Shown: positions 55,537 to 63,451 of the stretch, piece after piece
Numbering within the stretch: the first letter of the stretch is position 1
Layout: each line of letters begins with the position of its first letter
From: Leptospira kobayashii
GTDB taxonomy: Bacteria > Spirochaetota > Leptospiria > Leptospirales > Leptospiraceae
DNA: 64,000 bases
Assembly: GCF_003114835.2 (NCBI RefSeq)
Contig: NZ_AP025028.1
Span: 3,438,001-3,502,000, forward strand
Reading direction: 5' to 3'
Notes under the pieces: generated by a model
The model's database searches: none
What the model saw: the letters and a program-made list of their open reading frames with translations, nothing else
What the model was told of the DNA's origin: nothing
Program-made: the position numbers and the translations under genes

Positions 55537-56283
55537 ATGGAAAAAGTAAAAATTAAATTATACCGGATTGGCAATCTTTATAAGGAGATTGATTTTCGAG
55601 CACTTGAGCAATGGAATTCTAAAATATTTACTTTTATAGACGATATCCAGACACTTAGCATACAAGAAGACACGCAAGGTCCATTTTGGCGATACCTTGA
55701 TAAACAATTAGAAAATATTATTCCCAAACCTGATAATAAAATCCTAAGTCTATGCATTATAGATCATCCGTTAGAAGAAAATTATTACATAAGAAGACTA
55801 TCCGATAATAGAGTTTGTATCTCAATACACGAAATTAAAGATATATTAAAAACAGAAGAAATAAGCTTAAACAACTATTTATTGCGCTGTATATATGAGT
55901 TAGCTTTAGTATTTCACTCTCAAAATTCCAAAGTACCAATAAGTTTATACAAATTAGCTCATGATGAAAATCGAGGTTGCCTTTTTGATATGAATGCACA
56001 TAAAGAAAATATTGCAAAATCCTGCAACCTTCCAATACTCTGCGATGAATGCTATGTCAAATATAAAGCATATTCAGTTTCAACCGAATTTTTAGATAGA
56101 ATCAGAAAAGAAATAAAAAAAATTAATAGAAATTTATTTTATATCATCAAAGCATTCATACAAAAGCGACCAATAGTATCGATTGTCCTAACTTCATTAT
56201 TTGCAATTTTCTTAAACATTCTCTCCTCTTATATTTTTGAAAAAATTAAAGAACTTTTCCAAAATATAGGAAACGTCGGCTAA
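55537..56283 (+). CDS. Metal-motif protein with C-terminal membrane helix (cassette 13)
   Basis: A 248-residue protein. The middle carries HDENRGCLFDMNAHKENIAKSCNLPILCDEC, an HxExRGCLFD...CxxC-type cluster that looks like a metal site and that I have seen in uncharacterised bacterial proteins. YELALVFHSQ before it could supply a further ligand. Residues about 208-235 form a single membrane helix (PIVSIVLTSLFAIFLNILSSYIF) near the C-terminus. An AGGAAT ribosome-binding site precedes the ATG. The stop codon lies inside the attC R'' box. The 176 bases before the gene hold nothing that I can support. A membrane-targeting protease-like effector is possible. Confidence 0.72.
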   Translation: MEKVKIKLYRIGNLYKEIDFRALEQWNSKIFTFIDDIQTLSIQEDTQGPFWRYLDKQLENIIPKPDNKILSLCIIDHPLEENYYIRRLSDNRVCISIHEIKDILKTEEISLNNYLLRCIYELALVFHSQNSKVPISLYKLAHDENRGCLFDMNAHKENIAKSCNLPILCDECYVKYKAYSVSTEFLDRIRKEIKKINRNLFYIIKAFIQKRPIVSIVLTSLFAIFLNILSSYIFEKIKELFQNIGNVG

Positions 56284-56448
56284 CTACGCCTTACCGCCAC
56301 GCTGCGGGATTCACTTCGTTCACCCTTGCTCGGGCTAAAGCCACATTGTCCTCCGTCGCGTTTCTTGCATAAGCAAGAAAGCGCGCCGACGCTAACGCCT
56401 CCTTGAGGCTCAGCTACGGACAACGTCGGTAAGGCTAGTTCGTTATGC
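56278..56448 (+). repeat. attC-like element 13 (171 bp)
   Basis: R'' GGCTAAC, core GTTATGC, L boxes GCCTTACCG/CGGTAAGGC, apical GCCTCC/GAGGC. The flank pairs with the start of cassette 13 (TTAGCCGAC) over 16 positions, 15 matching. Confidence 0.88.
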
Positions 56449-56552
56449 GAAATTGCTTAAATACAAAAAAAGAAGTTTAATTTCTTTAATAACTTTAAAT
56501 TTCTCTATCAATGAAAAATTTTAATTTTATAAAATATTAGAAGGTATTAGCT

Positions 56553-57191
56553 ATGAGAAATTTCAGCATTATAATAGCAATTGTATGCAGCATATTAATA
56601 TCTGCATGTAGAACTAATGGCCAAATAAAGTCGAATTATCCGTCATACAAAATTAGTTCAGATGGAAAAGGTGCAAAAATTGAAATAAATATTGAGAATG
56701 AAACAGCTAACCCATTATTGCAAAACCAAAATATACAGACTATTATAGTTCAAAAAGAAAATATAAAGACAAATTTCAAAATCATTGAAGATCGTTATCG
56801 CCCAACTTTAGATAAAGCTATTAATTTAGTAGAAACAAAAGAACTATACGCGTTTTGGATGCGGATTGCAGGAAGAGCTTCTAGTGTAGTAGGAGGCTCA
56901 ACGGCAGCTGCGACAGCTCAATCCAATCCAGTAACTGCGACAATCGCTGGTGCCGTCGCTGGTATTGGGGCTCTTGCCCAATGGTTGTTGGGAGATGAGA
57001 AATTTCAGGAAGACGCTAACAAATGCAAACCTCTGGCCAACTTAAAGATTGAACTAGATAATTTTATTACAAAATGGGAAATTTATGAAAACGATTCTGG
57101 TTTAACACAAGATGTATTTAAATTATTATTAAAAGATTTAGAATCACTTCTAAGTCAAATTAAGTCTAGTTACGAAATGTGTTATAATTAA
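56553..57191 (+). CDS. Putative lipoprotein with Gly/Ala-rich hydrophobic segment (cassette 14)
   Basis: A 212-residue protein with a signal peptide ending in ILISAC (lipobox, Cys19). The mature part has a charged beta-like region (GKGAKIEINIENET) and then a Gly/Ala-rich hydrophobic stretch (ASSVVGGSTAAATAQSNPVTATIAGAVAGIGALAQWLLG, about residues 110-148) that could insert in a membrane. A C-terminal helix follows. An AGAAGG ribosome-binding site precedes the ATG. No family is recognised. The glycine-zipper-like segment raises the possibility of a pore or inhibitor of phage entry, but that is speculation. Confidence 0.72.
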   Translation: MRNFSIIIAIVCSILISACRTNGQIKSNYPSYKISSDGKGAKIEINIENETANPLLQNQNIQTIIVQKENIKTNFKIIEDRYRPTLDKAINLVETKELYAFWMRIAGRASSVVGGSTAAATAQSNPVTATIAGAVAGIGALAQWLLGDEKFQEDANKCKPLANLKIELDNFITKWEIYENDSGLTQDVFKLLLKDLESLLSQIKSSYEMCYN

Positions 57192-57291
57192 TTTCCTCAA
57201 AAATTATATTCTTTCAATTTCCCATACCATGGGAATAAAAATGATATCTAATACAAATCCTAAAAGCAGGTTTTGATCAAAACGCAACTTC

Positions 57292-57462
57292 GCATAACTA
57301 CGCCTTACCGCTACGCTGCGGGATTCACTACGTTCACCCTTGCTCGGGCTGAAGCCACATTGCCCTCCGTCACGTTTCTTGCTTAAGCAAGAAAGCGCGC
57401 CGACGCTAACGTCTCTTCGAGACTCAGCTACGGACAACGTCGGTAAGGCTAGTTCGTTATAC
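57292..57462 (+). repeat. attC-like element 14 (171 bp)
   Basis: R'' GCATAAC, core GTTATAC, L boxes GCCTTACCG/CGGTAAGGC, apical arm GTCTC/GAGAC. Inner helix TTGCCC opposite GGACAA, one mismatch. The flank pairs with the start of cassette 14 over 15 positions, 14 matching. Confidence 0.87.
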
Positions 57463-57488
57463 GTCATTTTCAATAACAGGAGTTAATA

Positions 57489-58418
57489 ATGAGAAAAACA
57501 ATAATATTTACAATTTATTCCTTTGTTATCTTGGCAACAAGTGGAATAAGCGCACAATTAAAACCTATTCTTGAGAATGAGATTATTTCGGATGCCTATT
57601 TAAATCCTCTAATAAATGAAAAAGGCTTCCATTGGAATATTAGAATCAAATCTAAAATTGAAAAACAGTTCTTTTTGAAAATTACAGAAATTCGAAATAA
57701 TGAAACATATGAAATTTTAAATTCAAAAGTTAATTTAAAATTGGGAGAAAATAAACTAGAAAGTGAATTCTTAGATATAAAACAATTTAATTGGATTTTC
57801 GAAGACACTGATGCACAATTATTCTTTTCTCTGACTTTAGAAAATGAATCAAAGAAAAATTCTTATATTTTAAATATCCCTGTCACAATACAACAAACGG
57901 AACTTTCTGATTTACGAAGGTCTTCTGCTCTTTTCCTTAACGTAGATGAAAAGATTCGACCAATAAATATATATTATAATTTCGATGGAAGACGATGGTC
58001 AATTGTAAATCATCGCAATGAAAATAATAATATTTTTTATGAATTTTATCCATTTCCTTCTATTCCACAGTATTCTATTGAATTATTTCAAGTCTTCCGG
58101 TATATGTACATTGAAAATGAAAAATTTAATAATGCTATTAAAGATAAAAAGTTATTTTTTCAACAACTAATTTCTCAATCTAAATCAACTTGTAAAGGCT
58201 TCGAATCTAAAATTTTAAAGGAAGATAAAGAAAATTTATATTTTGAATATTCTGTTGAGTCGTGTAACGGTAGTAAACCAGCTTCATACTATGGTCGGTA
58301 TCTAGTGAGCAAAAAATCAACTGTTTTGTTCATATTTATCTATTTCGAAAGTGAAATCCCAAAATTACAAAAAGAAATTTATCAAATAGGTTTAGAAAAA
58401 CAAAGTAACAATTATTGA
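57489..58418 (+). CDS. Exported hypothetical protein (cassette 15)
   Basis: A 309-residue protein with a cleavable-looking signal peptide (MRKTIIFTIYSFVILATSGISA). The mature part begins with a beta-sandwich-like domain (FHWNIRIKSKIEKQFFLKITEIRNNETYEILNSKVNLKLGENKLESEFL) and ends with a mixed region containing two Cys (STCKGFE, VESCNGS) that may form a disulphide. An AGGAG ribosome-binding site lies eight bases before the ATG. It is envelope-located and is one of the cassettes that does not look like a cytoplasmic defence gene. Confidence 0.75.
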   Translation: MRKTIIFTIYSFVILATSGISAQLKPILENEIISDAYLNPLINEKGFHWNIRIKSKIEKQFFLKITEIRNNETYEILNSKVNLKLGENKLESEFLDIKQFNWIFEDTDAQLFFSLTLENESKKNSYILNIPVTIQQTELSDLRRSSALFLNVDEKIRPINIYYNFDGRRWSIVNHRNENNNIFYEFYPFPSIPQYSIELFQVFRYMYIENEKFNNAIKDKKLFFQQLISQSKSTCKGFESKILKEDKENLYFEYSVESCNGSKPASYYGRYLVSKKSTVLFIFIYFESEIPKLQKEIYQIGLEKQSNNY

Positions 58419-58435
58419 AAACGACGTATAACTGC

Positions 58436-58596
58436 GGCTTATCGCTACGCTTCGGGATTCACTTCGTTCACCCTCGCTCGGGCTACGCCACATTGGTCTC
58501 CGTCACGTTTCTTGCCTTAGCAAGAAAACGCGCCGACGGTAACGCCTGCACGCAGGCTCACCTACGACCAACGTCGATAAGCCTAGGTCGTTATAC
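58436..58596 (+). repeat. attC-like element 15 (161 bp)
   Basis: R'' GTATAAC, core GTTATAC, L boxes GGCTTATCG/CGATAAGCC, spacers TGC and TAGGTC. Inner helix TTGGTC/GACCAA, apical GCCTGC/GCAGGC: both covary with the common forms. The flank pairs with the start of cassette 15 over 21 positions, 20 matching, the longest in the array. Confidence 0.89.
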
Positions 58597-58615
58597 GACA
58601 GTTTTAAAAACCTAT

Positions 58616-59656
58616 ATGAAAGATTACATTTTATATTATTTAGGCGCAGGATCTAGTGCAAATTCAATACCAGTAGTAGGTGCTCTATCAAATAGAATGT
58701 CTGCTTTTAAAGGTTATTTGATTAATTCTGTTAATTTAGATAATCAGACTTTTCCTAAAGATAGTGGAATAGAAAGAACATTAATAGAAATTAGAAATGA
58801 ATTTCTAAATAACATTGATTGGTTAATTGAGATGTCAGGAAGAAATTCCATAGACACTTTCGCTCGAAAATTATGGGATGCAAACAAATTAAAAGAATTA
58901 AGAATATTGAAAGCTACATTAGCTTGTTATATTCTACTAGAACAAACAATATCAGATACTCAATATAAATCTCTTGATCATAGGTACGAACACTGGCTCA
59001 CAAAAATTACCGAACGAGATAGAGAGGAAGGAATTCCATTCTTAAAAAAGAATTTCAAAGTTATAAGCTGGAATTATGACATTCAAATTGAAAAAGCATT
59101 AGAATCAATTAGCCAAATAGATTTAAATGTTCCAGTTTTCAAAAAATGGGGTATATATCCCAAAACAGGTAGATATGACCCGAATTCATTAAATTCTGAA
59201 AATACTTCAATTATTAAATTAAACGGTTCTGCAGGGCTTCTAATTTCAACAGGGGAGGTCTACTCATTACTTACAAATACCTTTAAAACATTCGATAAAA
59301 ATAGTGTAATCAATGGTCTATCTGTTTACTATCAATATAGTTACAATACGAGGTCGACTCAACCTATTTTCACATTCGCTTGGGAGAAAAATGCAATGGC
59401 TGCAAATGGAGTTAAAATCGCAAAAGAATTTGCCAAAAATGCAAAAGAACTATTTATTATTGGATATTCTTTCCCAGATTATAACAAGGATATTGATATA
59501 GAAATAATTAGTGAAATGGATAACTTAAAAAAAATTACACTGCAAATAAAAAATGATGTTCTTGAACATGTACAAGACATATTTAAATCATTGAAACCAA
59601 CAGTTGAAATAAAAATTGATACTGAAATTACCCAATTCAAAGTTCCATATCTTTAA
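58616..59656 (+). CDS. SIR2-like protein, second type (cassette 16)
   Basis: A 346-residue SIR2-family protein, distinct from the one in cassette 11. ILYYLGAGSSANSIPVVGALSNRM binds NAD, KVISWNYDIQIEKALESI has the Asn-Tyr-Asp, IIKLNGSAGLL replaces the usual LHGS with LNGS (Asn for His), and LFIIGYSFPDYNKDIDIEII closes the fold. I start at ATG 58616. The longer frame to 58415 only translates attC element 15 and is rejected. The His-to-Asn change may alter activity. An NAD-depleting defence effector is the most likely role. Confidence 0.84.
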   Translation: MKDYILYYLGAGSSANSIPVVGALSNRMSAFKGYLINSVNLDNQTFPKDSGIERTLIEIRNEFLNNIDWLIEMSGRNSIDTFARKLWDANKLKELRILKATLACYILLEQTISDTQYKSLDHRYEHWLTKITERDREEGIPFLKKNFKVISWNYDIQIEKALESISQIDLNVPVFKKWGIYPKTGRYDPNSLNSENTSIIKLNGSAGLLISTGEVYSLLTNTFKTFDKNSVINGLSVYYQYSYNTRSTQPIFTFAWEKNAMAANGVKIAKEFAKNAKELFIIGYSFPDYNKDIDIEIISEMDNLKKITLQIKNDVLEHVQDIFKSLKPTVEIKIDTEITQFKVPYL

Positions 59657-59663
59657 AACCGTC

Positions 59664-59836
59664 GTATAACTGCGGCTTATCGCTACGCTTCGGGATTCGC
59701 TCCGCTCACCCTCGCTCGGGCTAAAGCCACATTGGTCTCCGTCACGTTTCTTGCCTAAGCAAGAAAGCGTGCCGACGGTAACGCCTGCATCGCAGGCTCA
59801 CCTACGACCAACGTCGATAAGCCTAGGTCGTTATGC
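59664..59836 (+). repeat. attC-like element 16 (173 bp)
   Basis: R'' GTATAAC, core GTTATGC, L boxes GGCTTATCG/CGATAAGCC, inner helix TTGGTC/GACCAA, apical GCCTGC/GCAGGC, as in element 15. The flank pairs with the start of cassette 16 over 19 positions, 18 matching. Confidence 0.89.
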
Positions 59837-59840
59837 GTCA

Positions 59841-59862
59841 TGTGTAAATATTTATTTACACA
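59841..59862. promoter_or_regulatory. Perfect AT-rich palindrome at the start of cassette 17
   Basis: TGTGTAAAT (59841-59849) and ATTTACACA (59854-59862) form a perfect 9-bp inverted repeat around ATTT, beginning 10 bases after the cassette boundary and overlapping the private terminal repeat. It could be an operator for the two-gene cassette, or a hairpin that competes with the attC extension. Confidence 0.45.
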
Positions 59863-59898
59863 TTTCTTAATCATTTCAATATTGAAACGCTATAATAA

Positions 59899-60447
59899 AT
59901 GTTAATTTTAGCTAACGATCAAATAATCAATAATATAGTAGGAAATACCAGTCTTTGGTATTCTGATCCTTTATTAATTTTCATATTAACTATCATAGGA
60001 ATAATAATATCAACTCTCGGTTCTTGGTTTTCCTTTGAAGCCTATCAGGCGGCAATAAAAGCAGGGCATATTGTAAAAATACAAGACATTTTAATTGAAG
60101 TTACAGAACTTACAGAAAAATGTAATCTTAAGTTAAATTTAACCTTCGAACAAGCTAGTGAGCTTTTACACCTTTTATCTTCTAAAAATAATAGAGTCAT
60201 AACGATCTTTTCAGAATTAATTTCAAAATCTGATGCAAATCTGATAGTGGAATTAAATAATGCATTTGAAAATGCTAGAGGAAAATTAGACTCTCTGAAT
60301 CCAGTTATCAATCCAGGATTACAGAATCAAACAATCGATGGTTTAGTTTATTATACAATGGAATCGGAATTTTCTAAAATAGGGCAAACTCTCAATAAAT
60401 TAAAGGCTGTATTAGAAAAAAATAGTGCACCTGGAGGATCAAAATAA
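59899..60447 (+). CDS. Membrane-anchored helical protein (cassette 17, first gene)
   Basis: A 182-residue protein with one strong membrane helix (LLIFILTIIGIIISTLGSWFSF, about residues 27-48). A helical cytoplasmic domain rich in heptads follows (VKIQDILIEVTELTEKCNLKLNLTFEQASELLHLLSSK; FSELISKSDANLIVELNNAFENARGKL). Similar short membrane-plus-helix proteins occur in defence loci, but no family is firm. The next gene begins at the last base of its stop codon, so the two are tightly coupled. Confidence 0.68.
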   Translation: MLILANDQIINNIVGNTSLWYSDPLLIFILTIIGIIISTLGSWFSFEAYQAAIKAGHIVKIQDILIEVTELTEKCNLKLNLTFEQASELLHLLSSKNNRVITIFSELISKSDANLIVELNNAFENARGKLDSLNPVINPGLQNQTIDGLVYYTMESEFSKIGQTLNKLKAVLEKNSAPGGSK

Positions 60448-60818
60448 TGGATGATGAATTAATTAAACAGCTTGAAAATCTTATTTCTTATACAAAAAAA
60501 AATAAGATACCGTGGAAGTTTTTAAATGAGCAAACCTTTCGATGGACAAAACAGGAAACTCTAAAAAGCAATCAATTAATAACTACAATCCAATACGCAG
60601 GCAAACAACAACGAGCCACTTTAAATGATTTAAGTGAATTATTTGACTATTATATACTAACAATACAATCAACAAATCCATCAGAATTATTACTACAAAT
60701 AACCTCTAATGAAAAAATTTATCAAGAAAAATTAAATGACCTCTTTAATGCAGCTAGAAATGCCAGTAAAGTTACCACCGCAAATGTTCTGAAAAATTTG
60801 CTAGATAATATATATTAG
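60447..60818 (+). CDS. Hypothetical helical protein (cassette 17, second gene)
   Basis: A 123-residue soluble protein whose start shares a base with the stop of the upstream gene and uses a GGAGG ribosome-binding site within it. The opening MDDELIKQLENLISYTKKNKIPWKFLNEQTFRW looks like a small helix-turn domain; the rest is helical (LSELFDYYILTIQS; KLNDLFNAARNASKVT). No DNA-binding or catalytic motif can be seen. Partnership with the membrane protein before it is the main clue. Confidence 0.67.
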   Translation: MDDELIKQLENLISYTKKNKIPWKFLNEQTFRWTKQETLKSNQLITTIQYAGKQQRATLNDLSELFDYYILTIQSTNPSELLLQITSNEKIYQEKLNDLFNAARNASKVTTANVLKNLLDNIY

Positions 60819-60842
60819 AAAAGTGACAAAACAACACACGAC

Positions 60843-61012
60843 GCATAACTACGCCTTACCGCTACGCTGCGGGATTCGCTTCGCTCACCCTTGCTCGGGC
60901 TAAAGCCACATTGTCCTCCGTCACGTTTCTTGCTTAGCAAGAAAGCGTGCCGACGCTAACGCCTCAAAGAGGCTCAGCTACGGACAACGTCGGTAAGGCT
61001 AGTTCGTTATAC
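60843..61012 (+). repeat. attC-like element 17 (170 bp)
   Basis: R'' GCATAAC, core GTTATAC, L boxes GCCTTACCG/CGGTAAGGC, apical GCCTC/GAGGC. The flank pairs with the start of cassette 17 over 16 positions, 15 matching. Confidence 0.88.
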
Positions 61013-61025
61013 GCCATAAACTAAA

Positions 61026-61946
61026 ATGAGTATTGATATAAATAAATTTAAAGAAAAATTTAAGTCTATTCAAGATAAAGATATAGAAATTCAACACTCA
61101 GACCAAAATGAGAAAATAGTAATTTTAATATTTAAATATCCAAATCGATTTCTACCACATATAAAATTTGAAGATGAAAACTTAGAAACAATTATCCGAT
61201 TTAGAATATCGAAAGAAGAAAACGATAAGGATTCATCATTAAAACATCTTGTGATTGAGGTAAATTTTTGGAAAAAATTATTTGGAGAAAATTTTGGCAA
61301 ATATAGCGATAGATTTAAAAAAATGGAATATGAAAAATATCCACTTGATATGAATTTTAATGAGTTCTCTTATGATTCATTTTCTGATCAAATTTATCTT
61401 CATAATGACTCGATTCAAACTATCGAATTAATCAATTATATTTTAGATTTTCATTTTAAAATCACTAAAATCATATCTGGTTTACCGATTAGAACGAAAC
61501 TATATAAAAAAAGATTTTTAACACGCTTATATCAATTCTTGTTTAATTGTTTAATGAATACTGAGTATATTTTGTTTGGGAAAAAAACCAATATTACTAA
61601 AGAGCAGAGATTTTCTTTTCCTGCGAATAATCATAAAAATAATATACCTCAGAAAAAAGATCATGAAGTAGGAAAGGAGATCGAAATTCTTGGTATTAGC
61701 GGAATGAAAATTCATTTATGGGATTTAACAACGTTTTCCTACATTCAGATTATAATTTTTCTAATTTCATACAAGCTCGATGATAAGGTTTTTGCATTAA
61801 TATATAATTCTGCACTACTGTCTTTATTCTATGTGATTATAGCATTTAATCTTTACAGCTCGCTATTAAGAAAAATACTTAATAAGTCAGCAGAATTTTT
61901 CTGGAATAAATATACAAAACTTTTATCTACGAGACTAGAACTCTAG
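61026..61946 (+). CDS. Hypothetical membrane protein (cassette 18)
   Basis: A 306-residue protein. About 220 residues of charged soluble domain (beginning MSIDINKFKEKFKSIQDKDIEIQHSDQNEKIVILIFKYP) precede two membrane helices at about 237-253 and 257-279 (FSYIQIIIFLISYKL; FALIYNSALLSLFYVIIAFNLY), and a basic amphipathic tail follows. The gene begins only 14 bases after the cassette core, so it has almost no leader. No family is recognised. A sensor domain joined to a two-helix membrane effector is a common defence layout, but here it is inference. Confidence 0.68.
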   Translation: MSIDINKFKEKFKSIQDKDIEIQHSDQNEKIVILIFKYPNRFLPHIKFEDENLETIIRFRISKEENDKDSSLKHLVIEVNFWKKLFGENFGKYSDRFKKMEYEKYPLDMNFNEFSYDSFSDQIYLHNDSIQTIELINYILDFHFKITKIISGLPIRTKLYKKRFLTRLYQFLFNCLMNTEYILFGKKTNITKEQRFSFPANNHKNNIPQKKDHEVGKEIEILGISGMKIHLWDLTTFSYIQIIIFLISYKLDDKVFALIYNSALLSLFYVIIAFNLYSSLLRKILNKSAEFFWNKYTKLLSTRLEL

Positions 61947-61954
61947 TTTACGGC

Positions 61955-62099
61955 GTATAACTACGCCTTACCGCTACGCTGCGGGATTCGCTTTCGCTCA
62001 CCCTTGCTCGGGCTAAAGCCACATTGGCTGTCCGTCACGCTTCATGCTAAGCAAGAAGGCGCGCCGTCTGCCAACGTCGGTAAGGCTAGTTCGTTAGCC
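61955..62099 (+). repeat. attC-like element 18 (145 bp, short form)
   Basis: R'' GTATAAC, core GTTAGCC, L boxes GCCTTACCG/CGGTAAGGC, inner helix TTGGC/GCCAA as in element 6. The flank pairs with the start of cassette 18 over 18 positions, 17 matching. Confidence 0.88.
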
Positions 62100-62118
62100 G
62101 CCATAAAAGGAAAAAACC

Positions 62119-63048
62119 ATGACATTCAAAGATAATGCGTTAAATATTCTTACAATGGGTGCGTATGGAAAAATCAAAGCCGCCCTAGACCAATATAGTA
62201 ATGTATTGGATAAGTTCAATATTCTTAAAAAGAAACATGATAAAAGAAAAGCAGAGATTAATGAAGCTTTAATGGATCTCATTGAATCGAAGAAAAAAGC
62301 CATTCTCGAATTAAAGAAAATAAACAAAATTACAAAATTGCTAAACATTAAACAAAGGCAAGAAATTGAATATTCATTTAGTTCAAATGATTATTCATTT
62401 AAGCAAATAGAAGGAAGCATTACAGCAGGTGAATTAGCATTGATAAGTACCAAAGGCTTAGTGAGTGGGATCAGCACTGCTTTAGGTACGTGGGCATTGG
62501 TTGGAAATTTTGGCGTTGCTTCCACCGGTACTGCTATTGGGTCGTTATCAGGAATTGCTGCAACGAATGCAATTTTGGCGTGGTTTGGCGGAGGATCAAT
62601 AGCTGCGGGTGGTGGTGGAATGCTCATAGGCAGTTTCGTCGTAGGTGGGATAATCGCTGTTCCTACAATAGCCATTACAGGTATTTTTCAACATTTATCT
62701 GCCAACAAAAAAATCATTAAAATTAAAGAGAGCGAACTTCAAGTAATTAAGAATATTAAAGATATTAAAAAGAACCTCATCAATTTCAATAATATTGAAC
62801 ATAGATCGAAAGAAATTAATGATTCTTTAATCAAGTCACTTGAAGGCTTCCAATTAATCTATACTGAAGCATATAAAAAAATTTACAAGTATGGATTCTT
62901 TTCAAAAGTATTTAAGAAAATTAAATCGATCTTTACAGGTCGCTATTTTAATAAATCGGATTTAGCTGAAATTCAAATTCTAGGAAAAGCAACCAGTGAT
63001 GTGCTGAAGATCGTAGATACTAAAATTTTTGAGGAAAATAATGGCTAA
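62119..63048 (+). CDS. Glycine-rich membrane protein (cassette 19, first gene)
   Basis: A 309-residue protein. A helical coiled-coil N-terminus (about residues 15-80, KKHDKRKAEINEALMDLIESKKKAILELKKIN) leads into a Gly/Ala-rich membrane region at about 110-195 (GTAIGSLSGIAATNAILAW, FGGGSIAAGGGGMLIGSFVVGGIIAVPTIAI) with glycine-zipper spacing. A second coiled-coil C-terminal part follows. The Gly-rich ATNAILAWFGGGS element recurs in uncharacterised bacterial proteins and looks pore-like. It has an AAAGGAAA ribosome-binding site. The partner gene overlaps its stop by eight bases. Confidence 0.77.
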   Translation: MTFKDNALNILTMGAYGKIKAALDQYSNVLDKFNILKKKHDKRKAEINEALMDLIESKKKAILELKKINKITKLLNIKQRQEIEYSFSSNDYSFKQIEGSITAGELALISTKGLVSGISTALGTWALVGNFGVASTGTAIGSLSGIAATNAILAWFGGGSIAAGGGGMLIGSFVVGGIIAVPTIAITGIFQHLSANKKIIKIKESELQVIKNIKDIKKNLINFNNIEHRSKEINDSLIKSLEGFQLIYTEAYKKIYKYGFFSKVFKKIKSIFTGRYFNKSDLAEIQILGKATSDVLKIVDTKIFEENNG

Positions 63049-63436
63049 ATTTAACTTTAAAGAGATTATGAAAAAAATCCCCGATCTACCCACAGCCGAT
63101 GTAACCAAAGCTTTCTCCCAGTTTTTAGAATACAAAAAAGAATCTGAAATCACAGCTAGAAAATTAAAAAGGTTAGAAGTTGCGAGAGAAACTTTGCTAA
63201 AAGATATCGATAAGAAATATGATTTCTATCACAGATTATTTTCAGCCGTTTTCGAAGAAAGAAAGCAATCGATTGATAAATTCTTTGAAATTATCAATCG
63301 TGGAATTAAAACGAATGACAGAGAATTGATATCAATGGGATTGCAAAATTTAAGTAATGTTGTATCTTCCAGTCCATTCTCTAATATTTCTGAACTAGGG
63401 AAATTAATGGACTCTGGTCAAAATATAGATCTATAA
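63041..63436 (+). CDS. Helical partner protein (cassette 19, second gene)
   Basis: A 131-residue soluble, all-helical protein. The start at ATG 63041 has GAGGAAAAT before it; a longer in-frame start at 63029 adds four residues. The sequence (FKEIMKKIPDLPTADVTKAFSQFLEYKKESEITARKLKRLEVARETLLKDI) is coiled-coil-like, and the tail includes SPFSNISELGKLMDSG. It overlaps the glycine-rich membrane protein by eight bases, so it may be its regulator, activator or immunity partner. No family is recognised. Confidence 0.72.
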   Translation: MAKFNFKEIMKKIPDLPTADVTKAFSQFLEYKKESEITARKLKRLEVARETLLKDIDKKYDFYHRLFSAVFEERKQSIDKFFEIINRGIKTNDRELISMGLQNLSNVVSSSPFSNISELGKLMDSGQNIDL

Positions 63437-63451
63437 CCACGTTTTTACGGC

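Noticed and set aside
57204..57473. 89-codon minus-strand frame across attC element 14
   Set aside because: Structured GC-rich attC elements leave long open frames by chance; the same kind of frame appears at other copies (for example 42921-43127 and 47741-47929) without any shared start or ribosome-binding site.
58415..58615. N-terminal extension of the cassette 16 SIR2 gene
   Set aside because: The extra 67 residues only translate attC element 15; MKDYILYYLGAGSS at 58616 is the normal beginning of the domain.
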